Source: Phocaeicola dorei
GTDB taxonomy: Bacteria > Bacteroidota > Bacteroidia > Bacteroidales > Bacteroidaceae
NCBI RefSeq assembly: GCF_013009555.1
Contig: NZ_CP046176.1
Location: 4,371,501-4,435,500 of the forward strand
Direction of reading: 5' to 3'
DNA: 64,000 nt
How positions within the stretch are numbered: the first letter of the stretch is position 1; each line of letters opens with the position of its first letter. Below the pieces are notes generated by a model. The model was not told the DNA's origin. It saw only the letters and a list, made by a program, of their open reading frames with translations, and ran no database searches. This document shows, piece by piece, positions 18,057 to 26,960 of the stretch. A program made the translations under genes and the position numbers.

Positions 18057-18902
18057 ATGATTTCAAACAAAATTTTACTAATATGCCTGGCCTTCATCGC
18101 ATTGACTGCATGCAGCGCCGGCTCGAAAAAACAAACGAATCATCATATGGAAAATGAAAAGCGTACCCTAGTGAAACTGGAAACCACCATGGGGAATATC
18201 ACAGTGGCCCTGTATAATGAAACACCGAAACATCGTGATAACTTTATCAAACTGGTAAAAGAGGGAGTATATGACAGTACGTTGTTCCACCGGGTTATCA
18301 AACAATTCATGATCCAGGCCGGCGATCCGGACAGCAAAAACGCATCGGATACCGCCATGCTGGGCAGCGGTGATGTGGGTTACACCATTCCCGCCGAATT
18401 CAATCCGAAATTCTTCCACAAGAAAGGAGTATTGGCGGCAGCACGCCAGGGTGATGATGTGAACCCCGAAAAGGCTTCATCGGGTTGCCAGTTCTATATT
18501 GTTACCGGACGCAAGTTCACCGAACCGCAACTGCTGGGCATGGAGAACAAAATAAACGAACAGCACGAAGAGGCCCTGTTCGACAGTCTAGCACGCCAGC
18601 ACATGAAGGAAATATACAAGATGCGCAAGGCGGGCGACAATGCCGGATTACTGGAATTGCAGGACACACTGGAAGCCCAAGCCCGTGAACTGGCGGACAA
18701 AGAAGAGAAATTCCGCTTCACCCCCGAACAGATCAAAGCATACAGCACCGTAGGCGGCGCTCCCCACCTGGACGGTTCTTATACCGTATTCGGTGAAGTA
18801 ACCGAAGGCATGAAAGTAGTGGAGAATATTGAAATAGCAAAAACGAACCGCGCAGACCGCCCTGTAGAGAATATCCGGATTCTCAAGGCCAGTATTCAGT
18901 AA
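18057..18902 (+). CDS. cyclophilin-type peptidyl-prolyl cis-trans isomerase, lipoprotein
   Basis: A 281-residue lipoprotein with a lipobox ending in LTACS (Cys about residue 19). The cyclophilin fold begins at about residue 38 (VKLETTMGNITVALYNETPK, then LFHRVIKQFMIQAGDP) and ends in TVFGEVTEGMKVVENI. An insert of about 70 charged, helical residues (about 165-235) splits the domain, which I recall being common in Bacteroides members. It should help fold envelope proteins in the periplasm. The M16 peptidase gene starts 12 bp after its stop, suggesting one transcript for envelope protein quality control. Confidence 0.93.
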   Translation: MISNKILLICLAFIALTACSAGSKKQTNHHMENEKRTLVKLETTMGNITVALYNETPKHRDNFIKLVKEGVYDSTLFHRVIKQFMIQAGDPDSKNASDTAMLGSGDVGYTIPAEFNPKFFHKKGVLAAARQGDDVNPEKASSGCQFYIVTGRKFTEPQLLGMENKINEQHEEALFDSLARQHMKEIYKMRKAGDNAGLLELQDTLEAQARELADKEEKFRFTPEQIKAYSTVGGAPHLDGSYTVFGEVTEGMKVVENIEIAKTNRADRPVENIRILKASIQ

Positions 18903-18914
18903 TTTGCGACTCAG

Positions 18915-20159
18915 ATGATTAACATTAACCGATACACCTTGTCTAACGGGCTGCGTGTGATACACAATGAGGACAATACAACCCAGATGGTGGCACTGAA
19001 CCTGCTGTACGATGTGGGCGCACGCGATGAAGATCCTGACCATACCGGATTCGCCCATCTGTTTGAACACCTGATGTTCGGAGGCTCTGTCCATGTGCCC
19101 GACTATGACACTCCGGTACAAAATGCCGGAGGCGAGAATAACGCATGGACAAATAATGACATAACCAATTATTACATCACCCTCCCCCGTCAGAATGTGG
19201 AAACCGGATTCTGGCTGGAGAGTGACCGTATGTTGTCTCTCGACTTTAACCCGCGCAGTCTGGAAGTGCAACGGCAAGTAGTAATCGAAGAGTTCAAACA
19301 GCGAAACCTGAACCAGCCATACGGAGACGCCTCGCATCTGCTACGTGCCCTGGCTTATAAGGTGCATCCGTACCAGTGGCCTACCATCGGCAAAGAAATC
19401 AGCCACATAGCCAATGCCACCCTTGAAGAGGTAAAAGCTTTTTTCTTTAAATATTATGCACCGGACAATGCCATTCTGGCTGTAACGGGACATATTACTT
19501 TTGAAGAGACAGTGGCACTGGCCGAAAAGTGGTTCGGCCCTATCCCGCGCCGCAACGTACCCCCCCGCTCACTGCCGGCAGAACCCCGGCAAACGGAGGA
19601 ACGCCGGCTGACAGTGGAGCGGAACGTGCCTGTAGACGCGCTCTTTATGGCATTCCATATCTGTGAACGACGCCATCCCGACTATTATGCTTTTGATATG
19701 CTGAGCGACTTGCTAAGTAGCGGACGTTCCTGCCGCCTGGTGCAGCATCTGGTGCAAAAGAAACAGGTATTCAACAGCATCGACGCCTATATCTCGGGCA
19801 GCATTGACGAGGGATTGTTCCATATCACCGGCAAACCCGCCCCAGGCGTCACGCTGGAAGCTGCCGAAACAGCCGTATGGCAGGAACTGAAGGCATTGAC
19901 GGAAGAAAGTGTGGACGAGGACGAGCTGGAAAAAGTAAAGAACCGCTATGAAAGCGAACAGATATTCAATAACCTGAATTACCTGAATGTGGCTACCAAT
20001 CTGGCTTATTTTGAACTGACCGGCAAAGCGGAGGATATTAACAATGAAGTAAACAAGTATCGCTCGGTCACTGCCGGACAGATAAAAGAAGCGGCACAAA
20101 AAACATTTGTGCGGGAAAATTGTTCCACACTCTACTATAAAAGTAATTTGCCGACCTGA
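18915..20159 (+). CDS. M16 family zinc metallopeptidase (insulinase-like)
   Basis: A 414-residue protein with the inverted zinc motif HxxEH in FAHLFEHLMFGGS near residue 47-57 and a downstream glutamate in the EGxxxR-like region (about residue 125). The C-terminal half is the second M16 domain. No signal peptide is predicted, so it is probably cytoplasmic, as is usual for this short form. It likely degrades peptides. It follows the cyclophilin gene by 12 bp; a long hairpin separates it from the MATE gene. Confidence 0.92.
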   Translation: MININRYTLSNGLRVIHNEDNTTQMVALNLLYDVGARDEDPDHTGFAHLFEHLMFGGSVHVPDYDTPVQNAGGENNAWTNNDITNYYITLPRQNVETGFWLESDRMLSLDFNPRSLEVQRQVVIEEFKQRNLNQPYGDASHLLRALAYKVHPYQWPTIGKEISHIANATLEEVKAFFFKYYAPDNAILAVTGHITFEETVALAEKWFGPIPRRNVPPRSLPAEPRQTEERRLTVERNVPVDALFMAFHICERRHPDYYAFDMLSDLLSSGRSCRLVQHLVQKKQVFNSIDAYISGSIDEGLFHITGKPAPGVTLEAAETAVWQELKALTEESVDEDELEKVKNRYESEQIFNNLNYLNVATNLAYFELTGKAEDINNEVNKYRSVTAGQIKEAAQKTFVRENCSTLYYKSNLPT

Positions 20160-20160
20160 T

Positions 20161-20224
20161 AATATGCTAATTTGCCAATGCGCCATGCGGAACACAGCGC
20201 AGCTAGTTGGCAAATTAGCATATT
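20161..20224. repeat. 18-bp perfect inverted repeat (REP-like hairpin)
   Basis: AATATGCTAATTTGCCAA at 20161-20178 is complementary to 20207-20224, with an inner TGCGC/GCGCA pair (20179-20183 and 20197-20201). It begins right after the peptidase stop and is followed by two steps of CATATTGGC. It could be a terminator, a transcript stabiliser or a dispersed repeat. Confidence 0.75.
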
Positions 20225-20255
20225 GGCATATTGGCACATTAGCAATTTATTAACC

Positions 20256-21572
20256 ATGCAACATTACAAAGCACTTTTCACTTTAGGTATCCCTATCGTT
20301 ATCGGCCAGATAGGTGTCATCATTCTGGGTTTTGCCGATACATTAATGATAGGCCATCACAGCACGAATGAATTAGCCGCCGCCAGTTTTGTCAACAATA
20401 TGTTTACTTTGGCCATTATTTTCGCTACCGGATTCTCATACGGGCTGACCCCTATCGTGGGGAGCCTGTTCGGACGGGGAGAAACCCATGTAGTGGGACG
20501 GATGCTGAAGAACAGCCTGTTTGCCAATACACTGCTGGCAGTATTGCTCACACTCATCATGTGGATACTCTATCTGAATATCCACCGGCTGGGGCAACCC
20601 GAAGAACTGCTGCCTTTAATGCGTCCCTACTTCATCGTTTTACTGATATCCTTGTTGTTTGTACTGCTTTTCAACGGTTTCAAGCAATTTGCCGATGGCA
20701 TAACCGACACCCGCGTTTCCATGTGGATCTTATTGGCAGGAAATGTGATGAACATCATCGGCAACTACATCCTGATTTACGGTAAACTGGGAATGCCCGA
20801 AATGGGATTGCTGGGAGCGGGAATTTCCACATTGGCCTCCCGTATCATGATGGTGGTCGTGTTCGCCGTCATTTTTTTCTGTACCCGGCGTTATCATATT
20901 TATAAAGAAGGATTTCTACACAATGCGCTCAACCGGGCAGACTTCCTGTACCTGAACAAACTGGGATGGCCCATTGCCATGCAGATGGGGATGGAAACCG
21001 CTTCGTTCAGCCTCAGCGCCATTATGGTGGGATGGATCGGGACTACCGCTCTGGCAGCCCACCAAGTGATGCTCGCCATTTCCCAAATCTGCTTTATGAT
21101 GTATTATGGCATGGGAGCAGCCGTTGCTGTGCGGGTTAGCAACTTCCGCGGACAGAATGACCGGATAAACGTCCGGCGCTCGGCATACGCCGGATTCCAT
21201 ATCATGCTGTTCATCGCACTAATAGGAGCCCTGCCCATCTTCCTGCTGCGTAACGAACTGGGAGGATGGTTCAGTGACAGTCCGGCGGTCAGCGTGATGG
21301 TAGCACAACTTATCATTCCGTTCATCATCTACCAGTTTGGTGACGGATTACAGATAAATTTCGCCAATGCCCTTCGTGGAATCGCAGATGTGAAACCCAT
21401 GATGTATATCGCATTCATCGCTTATTTCCTTATCTCCCTGCCGGCCGGCTATTTCTTCGGTTTCATCATGGACTGGGGAATTATAGGAATATGGATGGCA
21501 TTTCCTTTCGGACTGACTACAGCCGGAATACTCTATTACCTACGCTTTAACCGTGATACGAAATTAAAATAA
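20256..21572 (+). CDS. MATE family multidrug/toxin efflux transporter
   Basis: About 438 residues with 12 predicted membrane segments. The ATG at 20256 (MQHYKALFTLGIPIVIGQIG) is preferred; the frame extends upstream to 20172 but that part is the hairpin repeat. Family features: the early GFADTLMIGHHSTNELAAAS, the mid-protein GWPIAMQMGMETASFS and the pseudo-symmetric second half. It would export cationic or lipophilic compounds with a sodium or proton gradient. The substrate is unknown. The histidine kinase gene begins 7 bp downstream. Confidence 0.94.
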   Translation: MQHYKALFTLGIPIVIGQIGVIILGFADTLMIGHHSTNELAAASFVNNMFTLAIIFATGFSYGLTPIVGSLFGRGETHVVGRMLKNSLFANTLLAVLLTLIMWILYLNIHRLGQPEELLPLMRPYFIVLLISLLFVLLFNGFKQFADGITDTRVSMWILLAGNVMNIIGNYILIYGKLGMPEMGLLGAGISTLASRIMMVVVFAVIFFCTRRYHIYKEGFLHNALNRADFLYLNKLGWPIAMQMGMETASFSLSAIMVGWIGTTALAAHQVMLAISQICFMMYYGMGAAVAVRVSNFRGQNDRINVRRSAYAGFHIMLFIALIGALPIFLLRNELGGWFSDSPAVSVMVAQLIIPFIIYQFGDGLQINFANALRGIADVKPMMYIAFIAYFLISLPAGYFFGFIMDWGIIGIWMAFPFGLTTAGILYYLRFNRDTKLK

Positions 21573-21579
21573 AACCACC

Positions 21580-24147
21580 ATGAGCCTGCCCAACCGTTCC
21601 ACCAAGCTGAAAGTTGCATTCGGCTATATCCTGCTGACTGCACTGCTCTTTATATCCATCGGATATATTTATCAGGAGATGAAGTCACTGACCGGAACCA
21701 GCGATGATGAAGCCATCCTGAGCCAACGGCGCCATGTCACCAATCAGATTATCGGCCAGCTTTATCAGGCGGAAGTTATCGGACAATCACTCAGTACAGG
21801 ACAACTAGGACAGTACTACCGATACAAACGTGCCATGAAACAGGCCAACACAGCGCTGGACTCCCTGCGCACACTGCTGACCGACAGCATACAACTGGCA
21901 CGGCTGGATACGGTGGGAATGCTTTTCATGGATAAAGAACGGAATATGCGCAACCTGCTAAAAGCAATTCAGGACGGCGGAACAGATAAAATTTACAAAC
22001 AGCATATTGACGAACTGATTGCCGAGCAAGACTCTTTACTCAGCCTTCCCCACGTGCGCAAAAAAGTAATCACACACACCAATTCATACGTTATCCGCAA
22101 AAAGCCCAAAAGCTTCTTCAAACGACTAGGAGAAGTGTTCGCACCCGGGAAAGCGGATTCCACACAAGTCAGCAATGTGATTCAGGAAGAATATACCGAT
22201 ACGCTGACCGAAGCATACAGCCCGGCAGACACGGTGGTCACCATGCTGAAAGACATACAGAGCCGGGTGACCGACACCCATCAGGAACGGATGGAAATGG
22301 TGAATCGCCGCACCCAGTCCCTGCGCCTCAGTGGCTTGAAACTGAGTCAGAAAGTCAATCAGCTATTAAGTACCATAGAGGAAGAAGAGCAGGCTCTGGC
22401 ACAAAACAAACATATACAAGAGGAATACATCCGCCAAAGCTCTATCCGCACTGTGGCAGGAATCGCCATTGTCGCCGTGGTTCTGGCTATTTTCTTCCTG
22501 GTCCTGATATGGAGGGACATCACTCGCAGCAACCACTACCGCCGAGAACTGGAAAAAGCCAAACGCCGTGCCGAAGACTTGCTGGTGGCGCGTGAAAAAC
22601 TGATGCTGACCATCACACACGATATCAAGGCCCCCGTGGGTTCCATCTTGGGCTATACCGACCTGCTGGAACGGATCACTACCGAAGAACGCCAGCGTTT
22701 CTATCTGAACAATATGCAAAGTTCAGCCAATCACCTGCTCAGCCTAGTCAAATCCCTGCTGGATTACCACCGGCTGGACGCACATAAAATGGACATCAAC
22801 CGGGTATCATTCAACCCCCACCAACTGTTCGACACCATTTATATCAGCTTCAAACCGATGGCGGACTCCAAACAGCTGGAACTGAACTATCATTGCAACG
22901 AATCATTAAACCGCGTATACATAGGAGACCCGTTCCGTATCCGCCAGATAGCAGAGAATCTGCTATCCAATGCACTGAAATTCACCAAAGAAGGAAGCAT
23001 CACTCTGCAAGCAGCGTTGGAAAACGGCCAACTGCATTTCAGTATCAGTGACACAGGATGTGGTATCAGCCAAGAAGAGCAACAACGTATCTTTCAGGAA
23101 TTCACCCGGCTCCACAACGCACAAGGACAAGAAGGATTCGGCTTGGGACTGGCCATCACCCGTAAACTGGTGCTTCTGCTCGAAGGAGATATCAAGATAG
23201 AAAGCGAACAAGGGAAAGGCAGCCGATTCCATGTATATCTGCCTTTGCCTGAGGGGCCTTCCCATCCGGATGAAAACCCCTCCGGACCGGAAGCGGAACA
23301 TACTCCTGCTTCCCCTGACTCAACCGGAATCCGGCAAATAGACACTCCCCGCAAAGACAGTGAGCCGATCCACCTGATTTTAATTGACGATGACCGCATA
23401 CAGTTACAGCTTACCACCGCCATGCTGGAACGCCCCGGAGTGACTGTGACCTGCTGCCATCATCCCGAAGAGCTTCTCAACAAATTGAAAGACAAGCGCT
23501 TCGACGCCCTGCTCACCGACATACAGATGCCTGCCATGAACGGATTCGATTTATTGAAAGCCATCCGCACGCTGGACACATCATGGGTGCGAACCCTGCC
23601 GGTGATCGCGCTGACCGCCCGTAGCGATATGGACGAAAATTATTTCCGTTCACATGGCTTTGCCGGTTGCCTGCACAAACCTTTCACCATAAACGAATTG
23701 TTTACAGCCATCTTCCAGGCCACAGGAAAGGACGTATCCGCCGCAGGAAATCCGGCTCCTCACACAGCACCGGCCAAAGAAAACCATCCCCAACAAGAAA
23801 CGTTGGATTTCTCTGCCCTGACCGCCTTCTCGGAAGATGATCCGGAAGCAGCCGCAGAAATACTCCGCACCTTCATCAGCGAAACAAAAAAGAACCGAGA
23901 GTATATGGAAGAAGCGTTGGCGAAAAGGAATATGGAAGGCATCACGGCAATAGCTCATAAACTGTTGCCGCTGTTCACCATGCTGGGAGCCACCCGTTGC
24001 ATTCCTGCACTGACATGGATGGAACAAAGACGAGGGACGGCTGAAATCAGTGAAGAAGCGGTAGAGAAAACAAACTTTATAGTAAAAGAAATAGAAAAAG
24101 TAATTGACGAAGCACAAAAACAGATTGAAATTCCGGATGAAGAATGA
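21580..24147 (+). CDS. hybrid sensor histidine kinase with receiver and HPt domains
   Basis: An 855-residue sensor. Transmembrane helix 1 is at about residues 12-29, a long, mostly helical periplasmic region runs to about 290, and helix 2 is at about 292-312. Next come HisKA (His347 in LTITHDIKAPVG), HATPase_c (N-box ENLLSNALKF, G-boxes DTGCGIS and GFGLGLAITRKL), a receiver domain with Asp647 (LLTDIQMP) and a C-terminal HPt domain with His793 (IAHKLLPLFTMLG). This is the classic layout of a phosphorelay. The partner is most likely the sigma-54-dependent regulator encoded next. Its signal is unknown. Confidence 0.95.
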   Translation: MSLPNRSTKLKVAFGYILLTALLFISIGYIYQEMKSLTGTSDDEAILSQRRHVTNQIIGQLYQAEVIGQSLSTGQLGQYYRYKRAMKQANTALDSLRTLLTDSIQLARLDTVGMLFMDKERNMRNLLKAIQDGGTDKIYKQHIDELIAEQDSLLSLPHVRKKVITHTNSYVIRKKPKSFFKRLGEVFAPGKADSTQVSNVIQEEYTDTLTEAYSPADTVVTMLKDIQSRVTDTHQERMEMVNRRTQSLRLSGLKLSQKVNQLLSTIEEEEQALAQNKHIQEEYIRQSSIRTVAGIAIVAVVLAIFFLVLIWRDITRSNHYRRELEKAKRRAEDLLVAREKLMLTITHDIKAPVGSILGYTDLLERITTEERQRFYLNNMQSSANHLLSLVKSLLDYHRLDAHKMDINRVSFNPHQLFDTIYISFKPMADSKQLELNYHCNESLNRVYIGDPFRIRQIAENLLSNALKFTKEGSITLQAALENGQLHFSISDTGCGISQEEQQRIFQEFTRLHNAQGQEGFGLGLAITRKLVLLLEGDIKIESEQGKGSRFHVYLPLPEGPSHPDENPSGPEAEHTPASPDSTGIRQIDTPRKDSEPIHLILIDDDRIQLQLTTAMLERPGVTVTCCHHPEELLNKLKDKRFDALLTDIQMPAMNGFDLLKAIRTLDTSWVRTLPVIALTARSDMDENYFRSHGFAGCLHKPFTINELFTAIFQATGKDVSAAGNPAPHTAPAKENHPQQETLDFSALTAFSEDDPEAAAEILRTFISETKKNREYMEEALAKRNMEGITAIAHKLLPLFTMLGATRCIPALTWMEQRRGTAEISEEAVEKTNFIVKEIEKVIDEAQKQIEIPDEE

Positions 24148-24194
24148 AGAATTAAACCCTGTTAAGTTAAAAGGTATTAGAAATAGAGTCCGTG

Positions 24195-24226
24195 TTTCGG
24201 CACACCGTGAAAAAAGTTTATTTTTG
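24195..24226 (+). promoter_or_regulatory. probable promoter of the sigma-54-dependent regulator
   Basis: TTTC at 24195-24198, then 20 bp, then TATTTTTG at 24219-24226: a near match to TTTG-N19/20-TAnnTTTG. It lies just upstream of the preferred ATG at 24249, so the regulator may be made apart from the kinase. Confidence 0.6.
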
Positions 24227-24248
24227 TACGAATAAAAAACACATAAAG

Positions 24249-25631
24249 ATGCCACATTCCATTCTGATAGTAGAAGATGACTTGACTTTTGCCACCATGT
24301 TGAAAACCTGGCTGGGTAAAAAAGGATTTTCGGTTGATACAGCAAGCAGTAATGCGCGCGCACGCAAACAACTGGACGCACAACCATACGATCTTGTCTT
24401 GTCTGATCTGCGCCTGCCCGATCAAGATGGTATCTTCTTGCTTTCATGGATGAAAGAACAGAAATACAACATCCCACTCATCATCATGACAGGCTATGCT
24501 GACATCCAAAGCGCTGTACAGGCCATAAAACATGGAGCCAGTGATTACATTTCAAAACCGGTACAACCGGATGAGTTGCTGAAGAAAATTAATGAGGCAT
24601 TGCAAAACAAAGCTTTACCTACACCGGCAGGAATAGAAAAGAACACAGTCACGCCCAAAGCATCCAAGAGCAAAGCCGTTCCCCATAGTGCAACCGTTCC
24701 TCCCTCTAATTTCCTGGAGGGGGAAAGCGAGGCGGCGCGCCAACTCTACAATTATGTAGGTCTGGTAGCTCCCACCCCCATGTCCGTACTGATAAACGGT
24801 GCCAGCGGAACAGGTAAAGAGTATGTGGCGCACCGTATTCATCAGCTAAGCAAACGGGCCGACAAACCGTTCATTGCCATAGACTGCGGTTCTATCCCCA
24901 AAGAACTGGCGGCTTCCGAATTCTTCGGTCATGTAAAAGGCTCCTTCACAGGGGCGTTAAACGACAAAACAGGAGCATTCGTAGAAGCCAACGGAGGTAC
25001 TTTGTTTCTGGATGAAATAGGCAACTTAAGTTATGAAGTACAAATACAGTTGCTCCGTGCTTTGCAGGAAAGACGCATCCGTCCGGTCGGCTCCAATAAA
25101 GAAATAGAGGTAGATGTGCGGCTGGTCAGCGCTACCAACGAGAACCTGCAACAAGCCATTGAAAAAGGAAACTTCCGCGAAGATCTTTACCACCGTATCA
25201 ATGAATTTACCCTTCGTATGCCGGCATTAAAAGAACGGCAAGAAGATATCCTGCTATTCGCCAATTTCTTTTTGGACCAGGCAAACAGGGAACTGGACCG
25301 CCAGCTGATAGGGTTTGACGCCGCTGCCAGCCAAGCTTTACAAACGTATTCATGGCCCGGAAATCTCCGGCAACTGAAGAATATAGTAAAACGTGCCACC
25401 CTGTTGGCACAGAGCAACTTTATCACCCTTGCCGAATTAGGTTATGAGTTGCAGGAACCTGTAATGTCCGCCAGTCCGCAGACGTTCAGCCTGCACGATG
25501 AAGCGGCGGAAAAGAAACGTATCCTTGAGGCATTGAAGCAGACAGGAAACAATAAAAGTAAAGCCGCCATCTTATTAGGCATAGACCGGAAGACTTTATA
25601 TAACAAATTGAAACTGTACGATATTCAATAA
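24249..25631 (+). CDS. sigma-54-dependent response regulator (NtrC family)
   Basis: About 460 residues starting with MPHSILIVEDDLTF; the frame is open to 24192 but the promoter-like site and the receiver start favour 24249. Receiver domain with phospho-acceptor Asp53 (VLSDLRLPD), AAA+ domain with Walker A GASGTGKEYVAHR, the sigma-54 contact loop in the form GSFTGA, Walker B GGTLFLDEIG, and a C-terminal Fis-type helix-turn-helix (NKSKAAILLGIDRKTLYNKL). It activates RpoN-dependent promoters when phosphorylated, presumably by the adjacent hybrid kinase. A likely target promoter lies just downstream. Confidence 0.95.
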   Translation: MPHSILIVEDDLTFATMLKTWLGKKGFSVDTASSNARARKQLDAQPYDLVLSDLRLPDQDGIFLLSWMKEQKYNIPLIIMTGYADIQSAVQAIKHGASDYISKPVQPDELLKKINEALQNKALPTPAGIEKNTVTPKASKSKAVPHSATVPPSNFLEGESEAARQLYNYVGLVAPTPMSVLINGASGTGKEYVAHRIHQLSKRADKPFIAIDCGSIPKELAASEFFGHVKGSFTGALNDKTGAFVEANGGTLFLDEIGNLSYEVQIQLLRALQERRIRPVGSNKEIEVDVRLVSATNENLQQAIEKGNFREDLYHRINEFTLRMPALKERQEDILLFANFFLDQANRELDRQLIGFDAAASQALQTYSWPGNLRQLKNIVKRATLLAQSNFITLAELGYELQEPVMSASPQTFSLHDEAAEKKRILEALKQTGNNKSKAAILLGIDRKTLYNKLKLYDIQ

Positions 25632-25729
25632 CTTTACCAACAAGAAGCTACTGTACCGTAAGGCTGTTGTCCCTACTGTTCCTATCGGGCACAGCCTTAC
25701 AGCATATAAACTCATCTTCCCGCCGGATA

Positions 25730-25746
25730 TGTGGAATAATTCCACA
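25730..25746. promoter_or_regulatory. candidate enhancer site for the sigma-54 regulator
   Basis: TGTGGAATAATTCCACA is a perfect 17-bp palindrome centred about 110 bp upstream of the sigma-54 promoter-like element, the usual distance for an activator site. A half-site TTCCACA follows at 25761-25767. Confidence 0.7.
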
Positions 25747-25845
25747 AAGCATTCCCCATGTTCCACACTTATCCCCATGTTCCTTTCATCCTCCACTAAG
25801 AGTAATCCATTAATTATCAATATTTTAAAGATTCAATCTATTTTC

Positions 25846-25860
25846 TGGCACAGATATTGT
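25846..25860 (+). promoter_or_regulatory. sigma-54 (RpoN) promoter
   Basis: TGGCAC, 5 bp, TTGT: matches the -24/-12 consensus TGGCAC-N5-TTGC with one change. It would start transcription about 45 bp upstream of the small secreted-protein gene. Confidence 0.75.
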
Positions 25861-25917
25861 CATTCTGTTATCAGAGAAAACAAAACAACATAGTATTAAC
25901 AGTAAAAACCTACAATT

Positions 25918-26223
25918 ATGAAAAAGTTATTTGTTGCAGTAGCATTGGTAATGGGATTAGGAACATCAGTAGCATTCGCCGACAACTTTATGGTGGACTC
26001 TGTGACCATAACTATGATAAATGATTTTACCCCTATTGAAGTGAAAGACCTTCCGGCTGCCGTGCAGGAAGCTATCACAAAGAACTATGCAGAATCTACT
26101 ATCAAAGAAGCTGCCGTAGAAGCAAACGAAGATGGAACTAAAACTTACAAGGTTGTTTTAACTGATAAAGAGGGAACTGAAAGCACTGTACTTTTCAGCG
26201 AAAGCGGAGAAGTTTTGAAGTAA
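25918..26223 (+). CDS. small secreted PepSY-like protein
   Basis: A 101-residue protein with a signal peptide (MKKLFVAVALVMGLGTSVAFA) and one small domain of the PepSY-like type: an early helix (LPAAVQEAITKNYAEST), then strands (KTYKVVLTDKEGTESTVLF). Such proteins are periplasmic or surface-associated and of uncertain function, often tied to envelope stress. It has its own sigma-54-type promoter next to the regulator gene, so it is the best candidate target of the adjacent two-component system. Confidence 0.85.
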   Translation: MKKLFVAVALVMGLGTSVAFADNFMVDSVTITMINDFTPIEVKDLPAAVQEAITKNYAESTIKEAAVEANEDGTKTYKVVLTDKEGTESTVLFSESGEVLK

Positions 26224-26246
26224 ATGAAAGATGCCTAAAAGTAAGA

Positions 26247-26280
26247 AAAGGGAATGCTGTGAAGCATTCCCTTTTTGTTT
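26247..26280 (+). terminator. rho-independent terminator after the PepSY-like gene
   Basis: Perfect 12-bp stem AAAGGGAATGCT / AGCATTCCCTTT with a GTGA loop followed by a T-rich tail. It lies between convergent genes and may serve both. Confidence 0.85.
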
Positions 26281-26287
26281 TCTATCT

Positions 26288-26959
26288 TTAGTCTATCTCA
26301 AAACCGTTCCACAAGTTACCTTCGGGTACCGGCGCAGTCAACCGGATCATTTCCTTCGACACAGGGTGAACGAATTGTACCGTCCGGGCATGCAGACAGA
26401 TACTGCCATCCGGGTTGGAACGTGGAGAGCCATATTTCAAATCACCTTTAATGGGACATCCCATCTTGGCCAACTGGCAACGAATCTGATGATGCCTTCC
26501 GGTTTTCAGATCCACCTCCAATAAATAGTAATTCTGAGAATGGCCGATAAGTTTATAATGAAGTACAGCTTTCTTGGAATTCTTTACTTCCTTATCGTAT
26601 GCATAAGACTTATTCTGTTTCTCGTTACGCACCAAATAGTGAACCAGCTCGCCCTCCGTTTCCTTGGGGCATTCTTTCACTATGGCCCAATAGGTCTTTT
26701 TCACCTCACCATTACGGAACATCTCATTCAGTCTGGGCAATGCCTTGCTCGTTTTGGCGAACACCACCAACCCGCTGACGGGACGGTCCAAGCGGTGGGT
26801 CACTCCAATGAAAACATTTCCCGGCTTATTATATTTCTCTTTCAGGTATTGTTTCACCATCTCCGACAAGGGAGTATCACCGGTCTTGTCTCCCTGAACG
26901 ATCTCGGAAGAAGTCTTATTGACTACAACAATATGATTATCCTCGTAAACAACTGTCAT
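26288..26959 (-). CDS. RluA-family RNA pseudouridine synthase
   Basis: A 223-residue pseudouridine synthase with the catalytic aspartate in GVTHRLDRPVSGLVVFAK (about residues 53-70) and the conserved KTGRHHQIRCQLA near residue 155. There is no S4 domain, so it is the short single-domain form and acts on rRNA or tRNA uridines; the exact site is unknown. It is the last gene of the TetR-FabG-RluA run and starts 1 bp after the fabG stop. Confidence 0.92.
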   Translation of the reverse strand: MTVVYEDNHIVVVNKTSSEIVQGDKTGDTPLSEMVKQYLKEKYNKPGNVFIGVTHRLDRPVSGLVVFAKTSKALPRLNEMFRNGEVKKTYWAIVKECPKETEGELVHYLVRNEKQNKSYAYDKEVKNSKKAVLHYKLIGHSQNYYLLEVDLKTGRHHQIRCQLAKMGCPIKGDLKYGSPRSNPDGSICLHARTVQFVHPVSKEMIRLTAPVPEGNLWNGFEID

Positions 26960-26960
26960 A

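Noticed and set aside
21580..25631. RteA/RteB pair marking a conjugative transposon
   Set aside because: Domain layout is similar, but no transfer, integrase or resistance genes are nearby; it sits among housekeeping genes with a local target promoter.
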